In this document: positions 59,321 through 64,000 of the stretch, piece by piece | How positions within the stretch are numbered: the first letter of the stretch is position 1 | Layout: every line of letters starts with the position of its first letter | Source: Loxodes magnus | Taxonomy: Eukaryota > Ciliophora > Karyorelictea > Loxodida > Loxodidae | Direction of reading: 5' to 3' | DNA length: 64,000 nt | NCBI GenBank assembly: GCA_946699065.1 | Contig: CAMPDV010000091.1 | Coordinates: 248,001 to 312,000, forward strand | The notes under the pieces: generated by a model | The model's input: only the letters and a program-made list of their open reading frames with translations | Databases searched by the model: none | Told to the model about the DNA's origin: nothing | Position numbers and translations under genes: made by a program

Positions 59321-61010
59321 ATGGAAAAATTCTTGCAAAAAGTCTCTTCTTAAAAGGCCGCATCTAGGTAAGTTATGATAAGTAAAAAATACTTTAAGAA
59401 CTCCAAACTATATAATTATAAAACTTTAAACTCCTAAGATCAATATAAGAACTCGAAAGGAAAATAGAACCTGATGATTAATTAATAAGAACAAAAAATT
59501 GAAAATAAATAGTCAGGAAATATCAGAAAAGAAGAACTATAAGCAAAATTCACCAATTCGCAGAGTTAACTGAAAGCATATTCCTCTAAAAGATATTCAT
59601 GAATGAAAAAATAAAAAAATGGAAGGATTCAAAAGAGGTTTCTGCATCACCTCCAAAAAATTGGAGAGGAAATCTGAATCCAATCTTGGATAATCTTCTT
59701 TCCCTTAACTCTAACCTTTTTCTTAATATTAATAACCTGGAGAGGAACAAAAAAAAACTCAGAAGACAGGACAAGCAACAAATCCAACCTCATAAGAGAA
59801 ACCAAGGAAGCAGATGAAGTCTGCTCTTCACTAGGAGATCTCGGAGTTTAATCCTTCTAGCCAGATGAGTATGGAATAGTTCATCAAAGTGGTACTGAAC
59901 CTTTAGAAAGAGGTCAGGAAGCTGAAAAAGAACAATGACAAACTAATGGAGAATCTGAACAAGTAAAAGGAAATCGAACTAAGATTCATGTCCCAGGAAA
60001 AAGATTTAAATGCTTTCTGAAAAATTTCATAAGATCAAAACAACCAATCTTAAAGCTAACAATAGAAAAAGACAGAAATTGGAAAAAGAATAGAAAAAGT
60101 AAAAGAAAGCTAGCAAAAATTACAACTTCAAATGGAGATAAGAGAGCATAAAAGTGACCCAATGTTGATTGAAGAAGAAATTATCAGAAAGCCTTAAAGA
60201 AAATAGAGGTACATAAAGATTAGAAAAAAATACTTTCGTTGTGGAAGCTTGCGACATTTTTATGGGAAATGTAAGAAATTCTAGCAGAAAAAACTGAACT
60301 ATTGGATTAAAGAAAGAAAAATCAAGAAGAAGCAAGATTAAACCGAATCTATTGCAGTCTAAGTGGAGAAAAATATAAAATCAAGAAAGATGCGATAAGG
60401 CAAGAACAGGAAAGGAGAGGAAGGTAAACCTGAAAAATTCCGAGTTCCCAATCTCGCTAAAATTGGCGCTGCCAAACATTTTTACTTAACAGGAGGGAGT
60501 TTGAACTGCTGTCTTCCGGACGGGGTTGAAATACCTCAAAATGGAAAACTTAAATTTATATATTATTATATCGATGAATGATACAATGGATGTCGAACCG
60601 CAAACTCCAACAATTTATATTTCCTATCAGAAAATTATGACATGTTGATATTGCAAAAGTCCTGGAAATAAAGTACGGAATTGCTTCCAATTTAGACTTG
60701 AAGAAAGAAGACTTATAGAAAAATAATGGAAAAATATTTTTAGAATCTATTGCACTCAAGAAAGAAAAATTTATAGGAAAAAAATACTTCAACTAAACAA
60801 AGAAACTCTAAATATTTAGCGAGCAGTTAATGAATTAAATAAGAAATGAAAGAGAATTGATCTATAGGAAACCATTAGTAAAAATAAATTAAAAATCTTG
60901 AAAATTTAAGATATACTTAATCCAGACAAATTTGAAGTTTCTATTACTTAACAATAAACTATTAATTCGTGGTAAACAAAATAAAGCTGACTCCACGTTA
61001 ATCAATTATT
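59321..61010 (+). mobile_element. Zinc-knuckle element, family II, split by a nested insertion
   Basis: The 5' half (59321-59606) begins ATGGAAAAATTC behind TTTTATAAA and matches the start of the copy at 30074. The 3' half (60574-61010) reads MDVEPQTP, CWYCKSPGNKVRNC, IYRKKILQLNKE and ends at the family II tail with (ATT)n. Between them sits a family I element. ATGAATGA occurs on both sides of the insertion and once at the matching place of the copy at 30074, so the two halves were one element. A fossil. Confidence 0.7.
59607..60573 (+). mobile_element. Zinc-knuckle element, family I, copy 3 (nested)
   Basis: 967 bp bounded by 8-bp ATGAATGA duplications (59599-59606 and 60574-60581). From the ATG at 59618 one frame reads MEGFKRGFC, EKPRKQMKSALHQEISEFNP, a long coiled coil (RKLKKNNDKLMENLNKQ) and SDPMLIEEE. 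KYF and a knuckle-like stretch RCGSLRHFYGKC then follow, and on through PDGVEIPQNGKL. The 3' tail is conserved with the copy at 39.6 kb. It has no long terminal repeats or polymerase. It is the youngest-looking member of family I and inserted after the family II copy. It largely stays open, though not every conserved residue is kept. Confidence 0.75.
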
Positions 61011-61089
61011 ATTATTATTCTAATTTAAATTTAAAAAAAAATATAAATAACTACTAAAAATAAAAACAGAAATTAAAATTAGCTATGCT

Positions 61090-61840
61090 TTTTATATATT
61101 ATTTCCATTTGCTAAAAATACGAGACTAAGATATAATCAAAGAAAATCTTAAAGAATTTTTCGAGTACAAAAGAAAAACTAACATCTAAAATAAAAAAAG
61201 AAAAACTAGAAATTAACAGAATTAAAAAAAGTCAACTTAATCTTCATTATTATAAAATCGAACAACTACACGAAACTAAAACAGTTCCTCAATTATCGAA
61301 AGAAAAACTAATCTTTTAATGAAAATTTAAAGCAAAAAAGTGTTAGTTTTTCTACAATCTTACAGAGAGAAAGAGATTTATGAAATATATTAAAAAACTT
61401 AACTTAGAAACATTACATTTATGGAAGTAACTTGTTCAAAATAAGATCTTAAAATAAGAAAACTGTATCAATATTCCTAAAAATGACTCAATTGAGGAAA
61501 TTTCATTGATTACTTTGGTAATTAAAACTTATATTTCAATAAATTAGAAAAAAACGAAACATAGATATATAGAACTAAAATGATTAAAAGATTGAAAAAC
61601 TTGAGGGTATATTTCTTCCAAAAATAGAAATGGAAGATTAAGAGATGCCAATATCACAATTCTGTTCAAAATCTAATAAAACACTGTTTTAACTTAATTA
61701 ATTTAAAAAATTAATTAAAAAAACTCGAAGATATTTCAAATTGTATAAAATAAATAGAATCTACTAAATGATGGAAAACAAAAGAGATTTTGGTAAAATG
61801 GAGGAGGAATGGCAATCATTCAAATAAAAACATTGTTAAA
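61090..61840 (+). pseudogene. Candidate coding remnant, unknown
   Basis: An ATG at about 61095 gives MLFIYYFHLLKIRDQDIIKE in one frame. Convincing protein-like sequence then continues in another (KIKKEKLEINRIKKSQLNLHYYKIEQL, later YIKKLNLETLHLWKQLVQNK and KHRYIELKWLKDWKTWGYI). The switch near 61180-61200 suggests a small indel. No family recognised. It lies just downstream of the family II/I nest. Confidence 0.3.
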
Positions 61841-62189
61841 TATTCCAACAAGCTTAAATGGTTGGTAGGAACTTAAAATTAAGGAAAAAGCAAAATTAAT
61901 GTAATTTATTAGTAATAATAAAAAATTATAAAGTAAAATAATATTCTTAGTTTATAAATTATAATATAAATTTAAATTTAAAATCTATTTACATTTTCCT
62001 AAAATGAAAAGTTCAAATTATTAGATAAAAAAAATTATTTTACCCTTTGAAAAAGTCGAAAATATTATTCACCTTTTGTAAACTAAATTAATTAAAAAAT
62101 TTTTCATGATCACTTAATTATAAAGAAGATATAATTTCACCTATTTTTTTAAATATAATAACTATAAAATTTAATTATAGTGATTCACT

Positions 62190-62833
62190 CTTTAATATGT
62201 TTATCACTGCATTGAAGTTTAATTATTTTGCTAAATGTTAAATTTCAAATCTTCGTTTTAATCACTTTCCTGAAGATAAATCTACTTGTGCTGATTTAGC
62301 CCTTTTTTAAAATTGGAGTCTTGGTTCAGTTCAAATTCACTATCTAGCATTTGTTCGTTCTTCTTTGTTGTACTAATGATATGCCTCTTAAAATTACATT
62401 CCCTCCATATATTTTCTTTTTTATAATGCCCATTTGGCGTTAAATATAAATTATTGAACGATTGTCATAATTTTAATTTTTCTTATTATTGTTTTCATTT
62501 AAAATATCAGCAATGGTTTATTATTCTATAAAAATAAATTTTTCGGTTAATCTTTAAGTTCTAAATCCATGGGTTCATCGAGATATTTTAAAGAATTAAG
62601 TTTTCCGTCTACTCTACAAATTAATTGAACCTTGCTTCTAATTACTCGATTTTCACATTTGCTGAATATCTATTGTAAATTTTTTATTCATATGTATTAT
62701 AAATCAAGTTTTTATTTTTTCCTTCTATCTCTTGTACAAATACTTAAAAGTCCATGATTTTCTTCTTTCATATTTTTGAGTTTTTAAGTATAATTTGATA
62801 ATTTAGTTTGACTTAGATGAATCCTTACTACAT
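62190..62833 (-). pseudogene. Zinc-knuckle element, family II, degenerate minus-strand copy
   Basis: On the minus strand IEQLEARFNQFVEQTENLI matches IEQLETKFNQVVELTESML of the copy at 30074. It is followed by NISMNP, a knuckle remnant CWYFK, and NLYLTPNGHYKKENI equivalent to the DG-IY-KK motif. An acidic tail follows. Broken copy. Confidence 0.5.
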
Positions 62834-63199
62834 AGACTTTTAGCAAAAATTATATAATTTAATAATAATAACTTAAATATAAACTTAAAATATTTAACTA
62901 TAAATACACTTAACTTTCTAATTAGTTTAAACTAAATAAACTTAAATATTTTATTTCTCTATAATATAGCTTAGTTAATATTTTTACTATAAAGCTAATT
63001 AAATACTTTCATTTTAAACATTTTATTTTGATTTAGTATTTTAATATTTAATTTCAAATATTTTAACTTAATAAAAATTCGTATTTAAAATAAGCAGATA
63101 CCAAGATGGTGTAATAATTAAGAAAATAATTAAAAAAGAATAGAATTAAAGTATAGATAAACTATTTAAGAAAATAAAAATTATAAAATAATAATAAAA
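62834..63199. other. AT-rich 5' flank of otubain copy 5
   Basis: No defined promoter element is recognised. The ATG at 63200 is preceded by AATAATAAAA. Confidence 0.4.
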
Positions 63200-64000
63200 A
63201 TGGGATGTGGTTCTTCAACTTAATTTTGTAATGAATGCAATGCACTTATATAAAATATATAGTAATCTGTTCATCCTAAGTGCTAGCATTTATTATGCTA
63301 TTAATGCTATGAAAAAATATCTCTAGAGAATAAAGTAAGTGGAATGTAATTAACTATTTATTTCTGTCCTGTTTGCTGCAAATAAGAGGAAAAGAAATAG
63401 CCACTCTAGACTAAATAGCAAAATTCAATGGTAATTTTTACTTATTTTATAGAAAAATGAAAATTATGAAGATTTTGAATATTAGAATTTAATATAAAAA
63501 GACTAAATAGAAAATAAAGCATAGCAAGAAAACTAAAAAAAAATAAATTAGATTAAAAATTTACTGAAATAAGAGTTTACAAAAATCAAAAACATTTCAG
63601 AAGGATATATCTAAAACTAAAACTTAATAAATAAATAATAATAAAATGAAAAAATGAAATAATAAATAGAAAATTAAAAAATAGATTAAAAAAATTAAGA
63701 TCAAAAACCATTAAGTTAATTAGATGGCCAACAAATTTCTTAAACCAATTTAATAGAATCAGATATTCTAAAACATAAAATACAAGAACTAGAAAATTTA
63801 AAAATAAAGAATGATTCTCATATTAAATAGTTGACACAAGAAATAAGCACTTTATAATAATAAAACATCTAATACTAAGTTTAAACAGAAACTTTAAAAG
63901 ACGAACTGCTTCATTTATAAACTTAATTATAAGAAAAAGATAAAATTCTAAAAATATAATAACTTGAAATCTTATACTCACAAGATAAATCTATCTCTTC
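63200..64000 (+). CDS. RING - coiled coil (- otubain - RING) protein, copy 5, cut by window end
   Basis: The ATG at 63200 starts MGCGSSTQFC. A complete RING-type finger (CNEC, KCQHLLCYQC, CPVC) is followed by a 22-nt phase-0 intron (63431-63452) after codon 77, then a Gln/Asn-rich coiled coil to the window edge. From QELENLKIKNDSHIK onward it is nearly identical to copy 3, which then runs into the otubain domain, so the same continuation is expected beyond the edge. The finger itself differs clearly from copy 3. Confidence 0.8.
63431..63452 (+). other. 22-nt intron of otubain copy 5
   Basis: Begins GTAATTTTTAC and ends ATTTTATAG, phase 0. Removal joins TKQQNSM to KNENYEDFE in the coiled-coil frame. 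Confidence 0.85.

Overview
This window looks like nuclear DNA of a ciliate in which all three standard stop codons can be sense. The base composition is extremely AT-rich. The only long conserved proteins appear when TAA and TAG are read as Gln and TGA as Trp. A two-unit polycystin channel gene reads for 1,163 codons with TGA at Trp-like places, for example Tyr-TGA-Val-Val-Leu inside a membrane segment. Several otubain genes read for 650-830 codons full of in-frame TAA/TAG in Gln-rich coiled coils. Genes end most naturally at a TGA near the 3' end of the locus. That matches the ambiguous UGA of karyorelictids such as Loxodes; a heterotrich such as Condylostoma is the main alternative. Introns are 20-22 nt with GT-AG ends. 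Because almost every frame is open in this code, open length means little. Calls rest on motifs, composition and repeated copies, so uncharacterised AT-rich stretches may hide genes I cannot see.

Layout. 0-12 kb: a zinc-knuckle element (minus strand), otubain gene 1 (plus), a SINE-like repeat, further zinc-knuckle elements, and otubain gene 2 (minus) facing gene 1. 13.5-14.3 kb: a well-kept zinc-knuckle ORF (minus). 15.3-26.5 kb and 37.7-49.4 kb: two copies of an old, strongly diverged segmental duplication. Each carries one polycystin gene, and those two genes are nearly identical. 26.5-37 kb, between the two blocks, is an element graveyard: zinc-knuckle ORFs of three families, an otubain pseudogene and two head-to-head SINE-like repeats. 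49.4-51.9 and 53.9-56.1 kb: very AT-rich with nothing recognised. 51.9-53.9 kb: otubain gene 3 (minus). 57-63 kb: a hairpin-chain element, a nested pair of zinc-knuckle elements and degenerate copies. 63.2 kb to the end: otubain gene 5 (plus), cut by the window edge.

Two gene families stand out. The otubain proteins join an N-terminal RING-type finger, a long coiled coil, an otubain (peptidase C65) deubiquitinase with its Asp/Cys/His residues, and a C-terminal C3HC4 RING. One polypeptide thus seems to hold both ubiquitin-removing and ubiquitin-ligating modules. The polycystin protein carries two complete six-helix polycystin units in tandem. Both families show patches of near identity with sharp edges inside diverged surroundings, which points to gene conversion. 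The mobile fraction consists of small elements encoding only a coiled-coil plus CCHC zinc-knuckle protein, and SINE-like repeats with unrelated bodies sharing one 3' hairpin tail followed by (TTTA)n. No reverse transcriptase was recognised.
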